This document shows positions 19,786 to 33,200 of a stretch of DNA of 64,000 bases, piece after piece. How positions within the stretch are numbered: position 1 is the first letter of the stretch; each line of letters starts with the position of its first letter. Location: assembly GCA_964019055.1 (NCBI GenBank), contig OZ025206.1, positions 15,535,291-15,599,290 of the forward strand. Reading direction: 5' to 3'. The position numbers and the translations under genes are program-made. Origin of the DNA: Anthopleura xanthogrammica. Taxonomy: Eukaryota > Cnidaria > Anthozoa > Actiniaria > Actiniidae. The notes under the pieces were generated by a model, which did not search any database, had not been told where the DNA came from, and saw nothing but the letters and a program-made list of their open reading frames with translations.

Positions 19786-22700
19786 TTTCGATGACGGTGG
19801 GGGAAAATATTGTAATTAAAATTCTGCTTCTTTTTCACTGAAATCAATTGGAAATAATTCAGATGTTACTCAAAAGTAAAAAAGACAATATCAATGTTAT
19901 TTTTTACCACTTAGAATATTTTTGCCAAAATGGGTCCAAAATTGAATTTTTCGATGACCGCGGAGTGGGGAAAAATCTGAAAATTGGGTCTTGCTAAAAT
20001 TCTGCTTCTTTTTCACTGAAATCAATTGGAAATAATTCACATGTTATTCAGAAGTAAAAAAGACAGTCTAAATGTTATTTTTGAGGTAATAATTTTTTTT
20101 TGCCAAAATGGGTCCAAAATTGAATTTTTCGATGACCGCGGAGTGGGGAAAAAATCTCAAAATTGGGTCTTGCTAAAATTCTGCTTCTTTTTCACTGAAA
20201 TCAATTGGAAATAATTCAGATGTTACTCAGAAGTAAAAAAGACAGTCTCAATGTTATTTTTTAGGTAATAATTTTTTTTTCCCAAAACGGGCCCAAAATT
20301 GAATTTTTCGATGACCGCGGAGTGGGAAAAAATCTTAAAATTGGGTCTTGCTAAAATTCTGCTTGTTTTTCACTGAAATCAATTGGAAATAATTCAGATG
20401 TTAGTCAGAAGTAAAAAAGGCCTTATAAATGTTATTTTTTAGTTTATAAAATATTTTTGCTAAAAATTTTTGAAAAAATTTTTCAATGAAATTTGGATCT
20501 TGCTTAAATGTGGTCTTTTTTCATAGGATGGAATTGGAAATCATTGTGATGTTACTCAGAGGATATAAAGTGAGTCTAAATGTTATTTCTGAGCTCATAA
20601 TTTTCTTTCCCCAAAATGGGCTCAAAATTGAATTTTTCGATGACCGCGGAGTGGGAAAAAATCTCAAAATTGGGTCTTGCTAAAATTCTGCTTCTTTCTC
20701 ACTGAAATCAATTGGAAATAATTCAGATGTTACTCAAAAGTAAAAAAGACAGTATCAATGTTATTTTTTACCACTTAAAATATTTTTGCCAAAATGGGTC
20801 CAAAATTGAATTTTTCGATTACCGCGGAGTGGGGAAAAATCTGAAAATTGGGTCTTGCTAAAATTCTGCTTCTTTTTCACTGAAATCAATTGGAAATAAT
20901 TCAGATGTTACTCAAAAGTAAAAAAGACAGTATCAATGTTATTTTTTACCACTTAGAATATTTTTGCCAAAATGGGTCCAAAATGGAATTTTTCGATGAC
21001 CGCGGAGTGGGGAAAAATCTGAAAATTGGGTCTTGCTCAAATTCTGCTTCTCTTTCACTGAAATCAATTGGAAATAATTCACATGTTATTCAGAAGTAAA
21101 AAAGACAGTCTAAATATTATTTTTGAGGTAATAATTTTTTTTTGCCAAAATGGGTCCAAAATTGAATTTTTCGATGACCGCGGAGTGGGGAAAAAATCTC
21201 AAAATTGGGTCTTCCTAAAATTCTGCTTCTTTTTCACTGAAATCAATTGGAAATAATTCAGATGTTACTCAGAAGTAAAAAAGACAGTCTCAATGTTATT
21301 TTTTAGGTAATAATTTTTTTTTGCCAAAATGGGCCCAAAATTGAATTTTTCGATGACCGCGGAGTGGGAAAAAATCTTAAAATTGGGTCTTGCTAAAATT
21401 CTGCTTCTTTTTCACTGAAATCAATTGGAAATAATTCAGATGTTAGTCAGAAGTAAAAAAGGCCTTATAAATGTTATTTTTTAGTTTATAAAATATTTTT
21501 GCTAAAATAGTCCAAAAATTGAATTTTTCAATGAAATTTGGATCTTGCTTAAATGTGGTCTTTTTTCATAGGATGGAATTGGAAATCATTGCGATGTTAC
21601 TCAGAGGATATAAAGTGAGTCTAAATGTTATTTCTGAGCTCATAATTTTCTTTCCCCAAAATGGGCCCAAAATTGAATTTTTCGATGACCGCGGAGTGGG
21701 AAAAAATCTCAAAATTGGGTCTTGCTAAAATTCTGCTTCTTTTTCACTGAAATCAATTGGAAATATTTCAGATGTTACTCAGCAGTAAAAAAGACATTAT
21801 AAATGTTAATTTTTAGTTTATAAAATATTTTTGCTAAAATAGTCCAAAAATTGAATTTTTCAATGAAATTTGGATCTTGCTTAAATCTGGTCTTTTTTCA
21901 TAGGATGGAATAGGAAATCATTGCGATGTTACTCAAAGGATATCAAGTGAGTCTAAATGTTATTTCTGAGCTCATCATTTTCTTTACCCAAAATGGGCCC
22001 AAAATTGAATTTTTCGATGACCGCGGAGTGGGAAAAAATCTCAAAATTGGGTCTTGCCACAATTCAGCGACTTTTTCACTGAAATCAATTGGAAATAATT
22101 CAGATGTTACTCAGAAGTAAAAAAGACAGTCTCAATGTGATTTTTTAGCAATTAAAATATTTTTCCCAAAATGGGCCTAAAATTGAATTTTTCGATGACC
22201 GCGGAGTAGGGAAAAATCTCAAAATTGGGTCTTGCTAAAATTCTGCGACTTTTTCACTGAAATCAATTCGAAAAGATTCAGATGTTACTCAGAAGTAAAA
22301 AAGACAGTCTCAATTTTATTTTTGAGCACTTAAAATATTTTTGCCAAAATGGGCCCAAAATTGAATTTTTCGATGACCGCGGAGTGGGAAAAAATCTCAA
22401 AATTGGGTCTTGCTAAAATTCTGCGACTTTTTCACTGAAATCAATTCTAAAAGATTCAGATGTTACTCAGAAGTAAAAAAGACAGTCTCAATGTTATTTT
22501 TTAGCAATCAAAATATTTTTGCCAAAATGGGCCCAAAATTGAATTTTTCGATGACCGCGGAGTGGGGAAAAATCTCAAAATTGGGTCTTGCTAAAATTCT
22601 GCTTCTTTTTCACTGAAATCAATTGGAAATAATTCAGATGTTACTCAGAAGTAAAAAAGACAGTCTAAATGTTATTTTTTAGGTAATAAATTTTTTTTGC

Positions 22701-25699
22701 CAAAATGGGCCCAAAATTCAATTTTTCAATGACCGCGGAATGAAATTTGTATCTTGCTTAAATCTGGTCTTTTTTCATAGGATGGAATTGGAAATCATTG
22801 CGATGTTACTAAGAGGAATTAAAGTGAGTCTAAATGTTATTTCTTAGCTCATAATTTTTTTTCCCCAAAATGGGTCCAAAATTGAATTTTTCGATGACCG
22901 CGGAGTGGGGAAAAATCTCAAAATTGGGTCTTGCTAAAATTCTGCTTCTTTTTCACTGAAATCAATTGGAAATAATTCACATGTTAGTCAGAATTAAAAA
23001 AGACAGTCTAAATGTTATTTTTGAGCAATTAAAATATTTTTGCCAAAATGGGTCCAAAATTGAATTTTTCGATGACCGAGGAGTACAGAAAAATCTCAAA
23101 ATTGGGTCTTGCTAAAATTCGGCTTCTTTTTCACTGAAATCAATTGGAAATAATTCACATGTTACTCAGAAGTAAAAAAGATAGGTAATATATTTTTTTT
23201 CCCAAAATGGGTCCAAAATTGAATTTTTCGATGACCGCGGAGTGGGGAAAAATTTTAAAGTTGGGTCTTGCTAAAATTCTGCTTCTTTTTCACTGAAATC
23301 AATTGGAAATAATTCAGATGTTACTCAAAATTAAAATAGACAGTCTAAATGTTATTTTTTAGCACTTAAAAGATATTTGCCAAAATGGGCCCAAAATTGA
23401 ATTTTTCGATGACCGCGGAGTGGGAAAAAATCTCAAAATTGGGTCTTGCTAAAATTCTGCTTCTTTTTCACTGAAATCAATTGGAAATAATTCAGATGCT
23501 ACTCAGAAGTAAAAAAGACAGTCTAAATGTTATTTTTGAGCAATTAAAATATTTTTGCCAAAATGGGTCAAAAATTGAATTTTTCGATTACCGCGGAGTA
23601 GGGAAAAATCTCAAAATTGGGTCTTGCTAAAATTCTGCTTCTTTTTCACTGAAATCAATAGGAAATCATTCAGTTGTTACTCAGAAGTAAAAAAGACAGT
23701 CTAAATGTTATTTTTTAGTTTATAAAATATTTTTGCCAAAATGGGCCCAAAATTGAATTTTTCGATGACCGCGGAGTGGGGAAAAATCTCAAAATTGGGT
23801 CTAGCTAAAATTCTGCTTCTTTTTCACTGAAATCAATTGGAAATAATTCAGATGTTACTCAGAAGTAAAAAAGACAGTCTCAATGTTATTTTTTAGGAAT
23901 TAAAATATTTTTGCCAAAATGGGCCCAAAATTGAATTTTTCGATGACCGCGGAGTGGGGGAAAAATCTCAAAATTGGGTCTTGCTAAAATTCTGCTTCTT
24001 TTTCACTGAAATCAATTGGAAATAATTCAGATGTTACTCAAAATTAAAATAGACAGTCTAAATGTTATTTTTTAGCACTTAAAATATATTTGCCAAAATG
24101 GGCCCAAAATTGAATTTTTCGATGACCGCGGAATGGGGAAAAATCTCAAAATTGGGTCTTGCTAAAATTCTGCGACTTTTTCACTGAAATCAATTCGAAA
24201 AGATTCAGATGTTACTCAGAAGTAAAAAGACAGTCTCAATTTTATTTTTGAGCACTTAAAATATTTTTGCCAAAATGGGCCCAAAATTGAATTTTTCGAT
24301 GACCGCGGAGTGGGGAAAAATCTCAAAATTGGGTCTTGCTAAAATTCTGCTTCTTTTTCACTGAAATCAATTGGAAATATTTCAGATGTTACTCAAAAGT
24401 AAAAAAGACATTATAAATGTTAATTTTTAGTTTATAAAATATTTTTGCTAAAATAGTCCAAAAATTGAATTTTTCAATGAAATTTGGATCTTGCTTAAAT
24501 CTGGTGTTTTTTCATAGGATGGAATTGGAAATCATTGCGATGTTACTCAAAGGATATCAAGTGAGTCTAAATGTTATTTCTGAGCTCATCATTTTCTTTA
24601 CCCAAAATGGGCCCAAAATTGAATTTTTCGATGACCGCGGAGTGGGAAAAAATCTCAAAATTGGGTCTTGCTAAAATTCTGCTTCTTTTTCACTGAAATC
24701 AATTGGAAATAATTCAGATGTTACTCAAAATTAAAATAGACAATGTAAATGTTATTTTTTAGCACTTAAAATATATTTGCCAAAATGGGCCCAAAATTGA
24801 ATTTTTCGATGACCGCGGAATGGGGAAAAATCTCAAAATTGGGTCTTGCTAAAATTCTGCGACTTTTTCATTGAAATCAATTTGAAAAGATTCAGATGTT
24901 ACTCAGAAGTAAAAAGACAGTCTCAATGTTATTTTTTAGGAATTAAAATATTTTTGCCAAAATGGGTCCAAAATTGAATTTTTCGATTACCGCAGAGTGG
25001 GGAAAAATCTCAAAATTGGGTCTTGCTAAAATTCTGCTTCTTTTTCACTAAAATCAATTGGAAATAATTCAGATGTTACTCAAAATTAAAATAGACAGTC
25101 TAAATGTTTTTTTTTAGGTAATAAATTTTTTTTGCCAAAATGGGCCCAAAATTGAATTTTTCGATGACCGCGGAGTGGGAAAAAATCTCAAAATTGGGTC
25201 TTGCCAAAATTCAGCGACTTTTTCACTGAAATCAATTGGAAATAATTCAGATGTTACTCAGAAGTAAAAAAGACAGTCTTAATGTTATTTTTTAGCACTT
25301 CAAATATTTTTGCCAAAATGGGCCCAAAATTGAATTTTTCGATGACCGCGGAGTGGTGAAAAATCTCAAAATTGGGTCTTGCTAAAATTCTGCTTCTTTT
25401 TCACTGAAATCAATTGGAAATAATTCAGATGTTACTCAAAATTAAAATAGACAATGTAAATGTTATTTTTTAGCACTTAAAATATATTTGCCAAAATGGG
25501 CCCAAAATTGAATTTTTCGATGACCGCGGAATGGGGAAAAATCTCAAAATTGGGTCTTGCTAAAATTCTGCGACTTTTTCACTGAAATCAATTTGAAAAG
25601 ATTCAGATGTTACTCAGAAGTAAAAAGACAGTCTCAATGTTATTTTTTAGGAATTAAAATATTTTTGCCAAAATGGGTCCAAAATTGAATTTTTCGATG

Positions 25700-26412
25700 A
25701 CCGTGGAGTGGGGAAAAATCTTAAAATTGCGTCTTGCTAAAATTCTGCTTCTTTTTCACTGAAATCAATTGGAAATAATTCAGATGTTACTCAAAATTAA
25801 AATAGACAGTCTAAATGTTATTTTTTAGCACTTAAAATATATTTGCCAAAATGGGCCCAAAATTGAATTTTTCGATGACCGCGGAGTGGGGAAAACTCTC
25901 AAAATTGGGTCTTGCTAAAATTCTGCTTCTTTTTCACTGAAATCAATTGGAAATAATTCAGATGTTACTCAGAAGTAAAAACGATAGTCTCAATGTTATT
26001 TTTTAGCAATTAAAATATTTTTCCCAAAATTGGTCCAAAATTGAATTTTTCGATGACCGTGGAGTGGGGAAAAATCTTAAAATTGCGTCTTGCTAAAATT
26101 CTGCTTCTTTTTCACTGAAATCAATTGGAAATAATTCAGATGTTACTCAAAATTAAAATAGACAGTCTAAATGTTATTTTTTAGCACTTAAAGTATATTT
26201 GCCAAAATGGGCCCAAAATTGAATTTTTCGATGACCGCGGAGTGGGGAAAACTCTCAAAATTGGGTCTTGCTAAAATTCTGCTTCTTTTTCACTGAAATC
26301 AATTGGAAATAATTCAGATGTTACTCAGAAGTAAAAACGATAGTCTCAATGTTATTTTTTAGCAATTAAAATATTTTTCCCAAAATTGGTCCAAAATTGA
26401 ATTTTTCGATGA
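25700..26412 (+). repeat. 356-bp dimeric higher-order repeat
   Basis: The variant GACCGTGGAGTGGGG followed by TTAAAATTGCGTC recurs at exactly 356 bp (25701 and 26057), as does GGGGAAAACTCTC (about 25893 and 26249), showing a duplicated pair of type A monomers. Confidence 0.7.
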
Positions 26413-29400
26413 CCGCGGAGTAGGGAAAAATCTCAAAATTGGGTCTTGCTAAAATTCTGCTTCTTTTTCACTGAAATCAATTGGAAATATTTCAGATGTT
26501 ACTCAGAAGTAAAAAAGACAGTCTAAATGTTATTTATTAGTTTATAAAATATTTTTGCCAAAATGGGCCAAAAATTGAATTTTTCGATGACCGCGGAGTG
26601 GGGAAAAATCTCAAAATTGGGTCTTGCTAAAATTCTGCTTCTTTTTCACTGAAATCAATTGAAAATAATTCAGATGTTACTCAAAATTAAAATAGACAGT
26701 CTAAATGTTATTTTTTAGCACTTAAAATATATTTGCCAAAATGGGCCCAAAATGGAATTTTTCGATGACCGCGGAGTGGGGAAAAATCTCAAAATTGGGT
26801 CTTGCTAAAATTCTGCTTCTTTTTCACTGAAATCAATTGGAAATAATTCAGATGTTACTCACAAGTAAAAAAGTGAGTCTAAATGTTATTTTTTAGGAAT
26901 TAAAATATTTTTGCCAAAATGGGTCCAAAATTGAATTTTTCGATGACCGCGGAGTGGGGAAAAATCTCAAAATTGGGTCTTGCTAAAATTCTGCTTCTTT
27001 TTCACTGAAATCAATTGGAAATAATTCAGATGTTACTCAAAATTAAAATAGACAGTCTAAATGTTATTTTTTAGCACTTAAAATATATTTGCCAAAATGG
27101 GCCCAAAATTGAATTTTTCGATGACCGCGGAGTGGGGAAAACTCTCAAAATTGGGTCTTGCTAAAATTCTGCTTCTTTTTCACTGAAATCAATTGGAAAT
27201 AATTCAGATGTTACTCAGAAGTAAAAACGATAGTCTCAATGTTATTTTTTAGCAATTAAAATATTTTTCCCAAAATTGGTCCAAAATTGAATTTTTCGAT
27301 GACCGCGGAGTAGGGAAAAATCTCAAAATTGGGTCTTGCTAAAATTCTGCTTCTTTTTCACTGAAATCAATTGGAAATATTTCAGATGTTACTCAGAAGT
27401 AAAAAAGACAGTCTAAATGTTATTTATTAGTTTATAAAATATTTTTGCCAAAATGGGCCAAAAATTGAATTTTTCGATGACCGCGGAGTGGGGAAAAATC
27501 TCAAAATTGGGTCTTGCTAAAATTCTGCTTCTTTTTCACTGAAATCAATTGGAAATAATTCAGATGTTACTCAAAATTAAAATAGACAGTCTAAATGTTA
27601 TTTTTTAGCACTTAAAATATATTTGCCAAAATGGGCCCAAAATGGAATTTTTCGATGACCGCGGAGTGGGGAAAAATCTCAAAATTGGGTCTTGCTAAAA
27701 TTCTGCTTCTTTTTCACTGAAATCAATTGGAAATAATTCAGATGTTACTCACAAGTAAAAAAGTGAGTCTAAATGTTATTTTTTAGCAATTAAAATATTT
27801 TTGCCAAAATGGGTCCAAAATTGAATTTTTCGATGACCGCGGAGTGGGGAAAAATCTCAAAATTGGGTCTTGATAAAATTCTGCTTCTTTTTCACTGAAA
27901 TCAATTGGAAATAATTCAGATGTTACTCAGAAGTAAAAACGATAGTCTCAATGTTATTTTTTAGCAATTAAAATATTTTTCCCAAAATTGGTCCAAAATT
28001 GAATTTTTCGATGACCGCGGAGTAGGGAAAAATCTCAAAATTGGGTCTTGCTAAAATTCTGCTTCTTTTTCACTGAAATCAATTGGAAATATTTCAGATG
28101 TTACTCAGAAGTAAAAAAGACAGTCTAAATGTTATTTATTAGTTTATAAAATATTTTTGCCAAAATGGGCCAAAAATTGAATTTTTCGATGACCGCGGAG
28201 TGGGGAAAAATCTCAAAATTGGGTCTTGCTAAAATTCTGCTTCTTTTTCACTGAAATCAATTGAAAATAATTCAGATGTTACTCAAAATTAAAATAGACA
28301 GTCTAAATGTTATTTTTTAGCACTTAAAATATATTTGCCAAAATGGGCCCAAAATGGAATTTTTCGATGACCGCGGAGTGGGGAAAAATCTCAAAATTGG
28401 GTCTTGCTAAAATTCTGCTTCTTTTTCACTGAAATCAATTGGAAATAATTCAGATGTTACTCACAAGTAAAAAAGTGAGTCTAAATGTTATTTTTTAGGA
28501 ATTAAAATATTTTTGCCAAAATGGGTCCAAAATTGAATTTTTCGATGACCGCGGAGTGGGGAAAAATCTCAAAATTGGGTCTTGCTAAAATTCTGCTTCT
28601 TTTTCACTGAAATCAATTGGAAATAATTCAGATGTTACTCAAAATTAAAATAGACAGTCTAAATGTTATTTTTTAGCACTTAAAATATATTTGCCAAAAT
28701 GGGCCCAAAATTGAATTTTTCGATGACCGCGGAGTGGGGAAAACTCTCAAAATTGGGTCTTGCTAAAATTCTGCTTCTTTTTCACTGAAATCAATTGGAA
28801 ATAATTCAGATGTTACTCAGAAGTAAAAACGATAGTCTCAATGTTATTTTTTAGCAATTAAAATATTTTTCCCAAAATTGGTCCAAAATTGAATTTTTCG
28901 ATGACCGCGGAGTAGGGAAAAATCTCAAAATTGGGTCTTGCTAAAATTCTGCTTCTTTTTCACTGAAATCAATTGGAAATATTTCAGATGTTACTCAGAA
29001 GTAAAAAAGACAGTCTAAATGTTATTTATTAGTTTATAAAATATTTTTGCCAAAATGGGCCAAAAATTGAATTTTTCGATGACCGCGGAGTGGGGAAAAA
29101 TCTCAAAATTGGGTCTTGCTAAAATTCTGCTTCTTTTTCACTGAAATCAATTGGAAATAATTCAGATGTTACTCAAAATTAAAATAGACAGTCTAAATGT
29201 TATTTTTTAGCACTTAAAATATATTTGCCAAAATGGGCCCAAAATGGAATTTTTCGATGACCGCGGAGTGGGGAAAAATCTCAAAATTGGGTCTTGCTAA
29301 AATTCTGCTTCTTTTTCACTGAAATCAATTGGAAATAATTCAGATGTTACTCACAAGTAAAAAAGTGAGTCTAAATGTTATTTTTTAGCAATTAAAATAT

Positions 29401-29473
29401 TTTTGCCAAAATGGGTCCAAAATTGAATTTTTCGATGACCGCGGAGTGGGGAAAAATCTCAAAATTGGGTCTT
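26249..29473 (+). repeat. 1602-bp (nine-monomer) tandem duplication in the satellite
   Basis: Rare variants recur at 1602 bp: GAGTAGGG at 26419 and 28021, and at 27309 and 28911; TGATAAAATTC at 27871 and 29473; CTCACAAGTAAAAAAGTGAG near 26860 and 28462. Inside each copy an 890-bp (five-monomer) spacing is also visible. Confidence 0.8.
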
Positions 29474-30239
29474 GATAAAATTCTGCTTCTTTTTCACTGA
29501 AATCAATTGGAAATAATTCAGATATTAGTCAGAAGTAAAAAAGACCTAATAAATGTTATTTTTTAGCAATTAAAATATTTTTGCCAAAATGGGTCCAAAA
29601 TTGAATTTTTCGATGACCGCGGAGTGGGGAAAAATCTCAAAATTGGGTCTTGCTAAAATTCTGCTTCTTTTTCACTGAAATCAATTGGAAATAATTCAGA
29701 TGTTACTCAGAAGTAAAAAAGACAGTCTCAATGTTATTTTTTAGGAATTAAAATATTTTTGCCAAAATGGGTCCAAAATTGAATTTTTTGATGACCGCGG
29801 AGTGGGGAAAAATCTCAAAATTGGGTCTTGCTAAAATTCTGCTTCTTTTTCACTGAAATCAATTGGAAATATTTCAGATGATACTCAGAAGTAAAAAAGA
29901 CAGTCTAAATGTTATTTATTAGTTTATAAAATATTTTTGCCAAAATGGGCCAAAAATTGAATTTTTCGATGACCGCAGAGTGGGGAAAAATCTCAAAATT
30001 GGGTCTTGCTAAAATTCTGCTTCTTTTTCACTGAAATCAATTGGAAATAATTCAGATGTTACTCAAAATTAAAATAGACAGTCTAAATGTTATTTTTTAG
30101 CACTTAAAATATATTTGCCAAAATGGGCCCAAAATTGAATTTTTCGATGACCGCGGAGTGGGGAAAAATCTCAAAATTGGGTCTTGCTAAAATTCTGCTT
30201 CTTTTTCACTGAAATCAATTGGAAATAATTCAGATGTTA

Positions 30240-33200
30240 CTCAGAAGTAAAAAAGTGAGTCTAAATGTTATTTTTTAGGAATTAAAATATTTTTGCCAAA
30301 ATGGGTCCAAAATTGAATTTTTCGATGACCGCGGAGTGGGGAAAAATCTCAAAATTGGGTCTTGCTAAAATTCTGCTTCTTTTTCACTGAAATCAATTGG
30401 AAATAATTCAGATGTTACTTAAAATTAAAATAGACAGTCTAAATGTTATTTTTTAGCACTTAAAATATATTTGCCAAAATGGGCCCAAAATTGAATTTTT
30501 CGATGACCGCGGAGTGGGGAAAAAGCTCAAAATTGGGTCTTGCTAAAATTCTGCTTCTTTTTCACTGAAATCAATTGGAAATAATTCAGATGTTACTCAG
30601 AAGTAAAAAAGATAGTCTCAATGTTATTTTTAAGCACTTAAAATATTTTTGCCAAAATGGGTCCAAAATTGAATTTTTCGATGACCGCGGAGTGGGGAAA
30701 AATCTCAAAATTGGGTCTTGCTAAAATTCTGCTTCTTTTTCACTGAAATCAATTGGAAATAATTCAGATGTTACTCACAAGTAAAAAAGAGAGTCTAAAT
30801 GTTCTTTTTCAGTTTATAAAATATTTTTGCCAAAATGGGCCCAAAATTGAATTTTTCGATGACCGCGGAGTGGGGGAAAAATCTCAAAATTGGGTCTTGC
30901 TAAAATTCTGCTTCTTTTTCACTGAAATCAATTGGAAATAATTCAGATGTTACTCACAAGTAAAAAAGTGAGTCTAAATGTTATTTTTTAGCAATTAAAA
31001 TATTTTTGCCAAAATGGGTCCAAAATGGAATTTTTCGATGACCGCGGAGTAGGGAAAAATCTCAAAATTGGGTCTTGCTAAAATTCTGCTTCTTTTTCAC
31101 TGAAATCAATTGGAAATAATTCAGATATTAGTCAGAAGTAAAAAAGCCCTAATAAATGTTATTTTTTAGCACTTAAAATATTTTTGCCAAAATGGGTCCA
31201 AAATTGAATTTTTCGATGACCGCGGAGTGGGGAAAAATCTCAAAATTGGGTCTTGCTAAAATTCTGCTTCTTTTTCACTGAAATCAATTGGAAATAATTC
31301 AGATGTTACTCAGAAGTAAGAAAGACATTATAAATGTTATTTTTTAGTTTATAAAATATTTTTGCCAAAATGGGCCCAAAATTGAATTTTTCGACGACCT
31401 CAGAGTAGGGAAAAATCTCAAAATTGGGTCTTGCTAAAATTCGGCTTCTTTTTCACTGAAATCAATTGGAAATAATTCAGATGTTACTCAGAGGAATTAA
31501 AGTGAGTCTAAATGTTATTTCTTAGCTCATAATTTTTTTTCCCCAAAATGGGCCCAAAATTGAATTTTTCGATCACCGCGGAGTGGGGAAAAATCTCAAA
31601 ATTGGGTCTTCCTAAAATTCTGCTTCTTTTTCACTGAAATCAATTGGAAATAATTCAGATGTTACTTAGAAGTAAAAAAGACAGTCTAAATGTTATTTCT
31701 TAGCTCATAATTTTTTTTCCCCAAAATTGGCCCAAAATTGAATTTTTCGATGACCGCGGAGTGGGGAAAAATCTCAAAATTGGGTCTTGCTAAAATTCTG
31801 CTTCTTTTTCACTGAAATCAATTGGAAATAATTCAGATGTTACTCAGAAGTAAGAAAGACATTATAAATGTTATTTTTTAGTTTATAAAATATTTTTGCC
31901 AAAATGGGCCCAAAATTGAATTTTTCGACGACCTCAGAGTAGGGAAAAATCTCAAAATTGGGTCTTGCTAAAATTCGGCTTCTTTTTCACTGAAATCAAT
32001 TGGAAATAATTCAGATGTTACTCAGAAGTAAAAAAGACAGTCTCAATGTTATTTTTTAGGAATTAAAATATTTTTGCCAAAATGGGTCCAAAATTGAATT
32101 TTTTGATGACCGCGGAGTGGGGAAAAATCTCAAAATTGGGTCTTGCTAAAATTCTGCTTCTTTTTCACTGAAATCAATTGGAAATAATTCAGATGTTACT
32201 TAAAATTAAAATAGACAGTCTAAATGTTATTTTTTAGCACTTAAAATATATTTGCCAAAATGGGCCCAAAATTGAATTTTTCGATGACCGCGGAGTGGGG
32301 AAAAAGCTCAAAATTGGGTCTTGCTAAAATTCTGCTTCTTTTTCACTGAAATCAATTGGAAATAATTCAGATGTTACTCAGAAGTAAAAAAGTGAGTCTA
32401 AATGTTATTTTTTAGGAATTAAAATATTTTTGCCAAAATGGGTCCAAAATTGAATTTTTCGATGACCGCGGAGTGGGGAAAAATCTCAAAATTGGGTCTT
32501 GCTAAAATTCTGCTTCTTTTTCACTGAAATCAATTGGAAATAATTCAGATGTTACTTAAAATTAAAATAGACAGTCTAAATGTTATTTTTTAGCACTTAA
32601 AATATATTTGCCAAAATGGGCCCAAAATTGAATTTTTCGATGACCGCGGAGTGGGGAAAAAGCTCAAAATTGGGTCTTGCTAAAATTCTGCTTCTTTTTC
32701 ACTGAAATCAATTGGAAATAATTCAGATGTTACTCAGAAGTAAAAAAGATAGTCTCAATGTTATTTTTAAGCACTTAAAATATTTTTGCCAAAATGGGTC
32801 CAAAATTGAATTTTTCGATGACCGCGGAGTGGGGAAAAATCTCAAAATTGGGTCTTGCTAAAATTCTGCTTCTTTTTCACTGAAATCAATTGGAAATAAT
32901 TCAGATGTTACTCACAAGTAAAAAAGAGAGTCTAAATGTTCTTTTTCAGTTTATAAAATATTTTTGCCAAAATGGGCCCAAAATTGAATTTTTCGATGAC
33001 CGCGGAGTGGGGGAAAAATCTCAAAATTGGGTCTTGCTAAAATTCTGCTTCTTTTTCACTGAAATCAATTGGAAATAATTCAGATGTTACTCACAAGTAA
33101 AAAAGTGAGTCTAAATGTTATTTTTTAGCAATTAAAATATTTTTGCCAAAATGGGTCCAAAATGGAATTTTTCGATGACCGCGGAGTAGGGAAAAATCTC

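Noticed and set aside
20026..24674. Family of similar 62-69 codon open frames ending in FFDDRGVGK-type sequence
   Set aside because: They are satellite monomers read in one frame. The 178-bp period shifts frame every unit, most begin at non-ATG codons, and no domain is recognisable.
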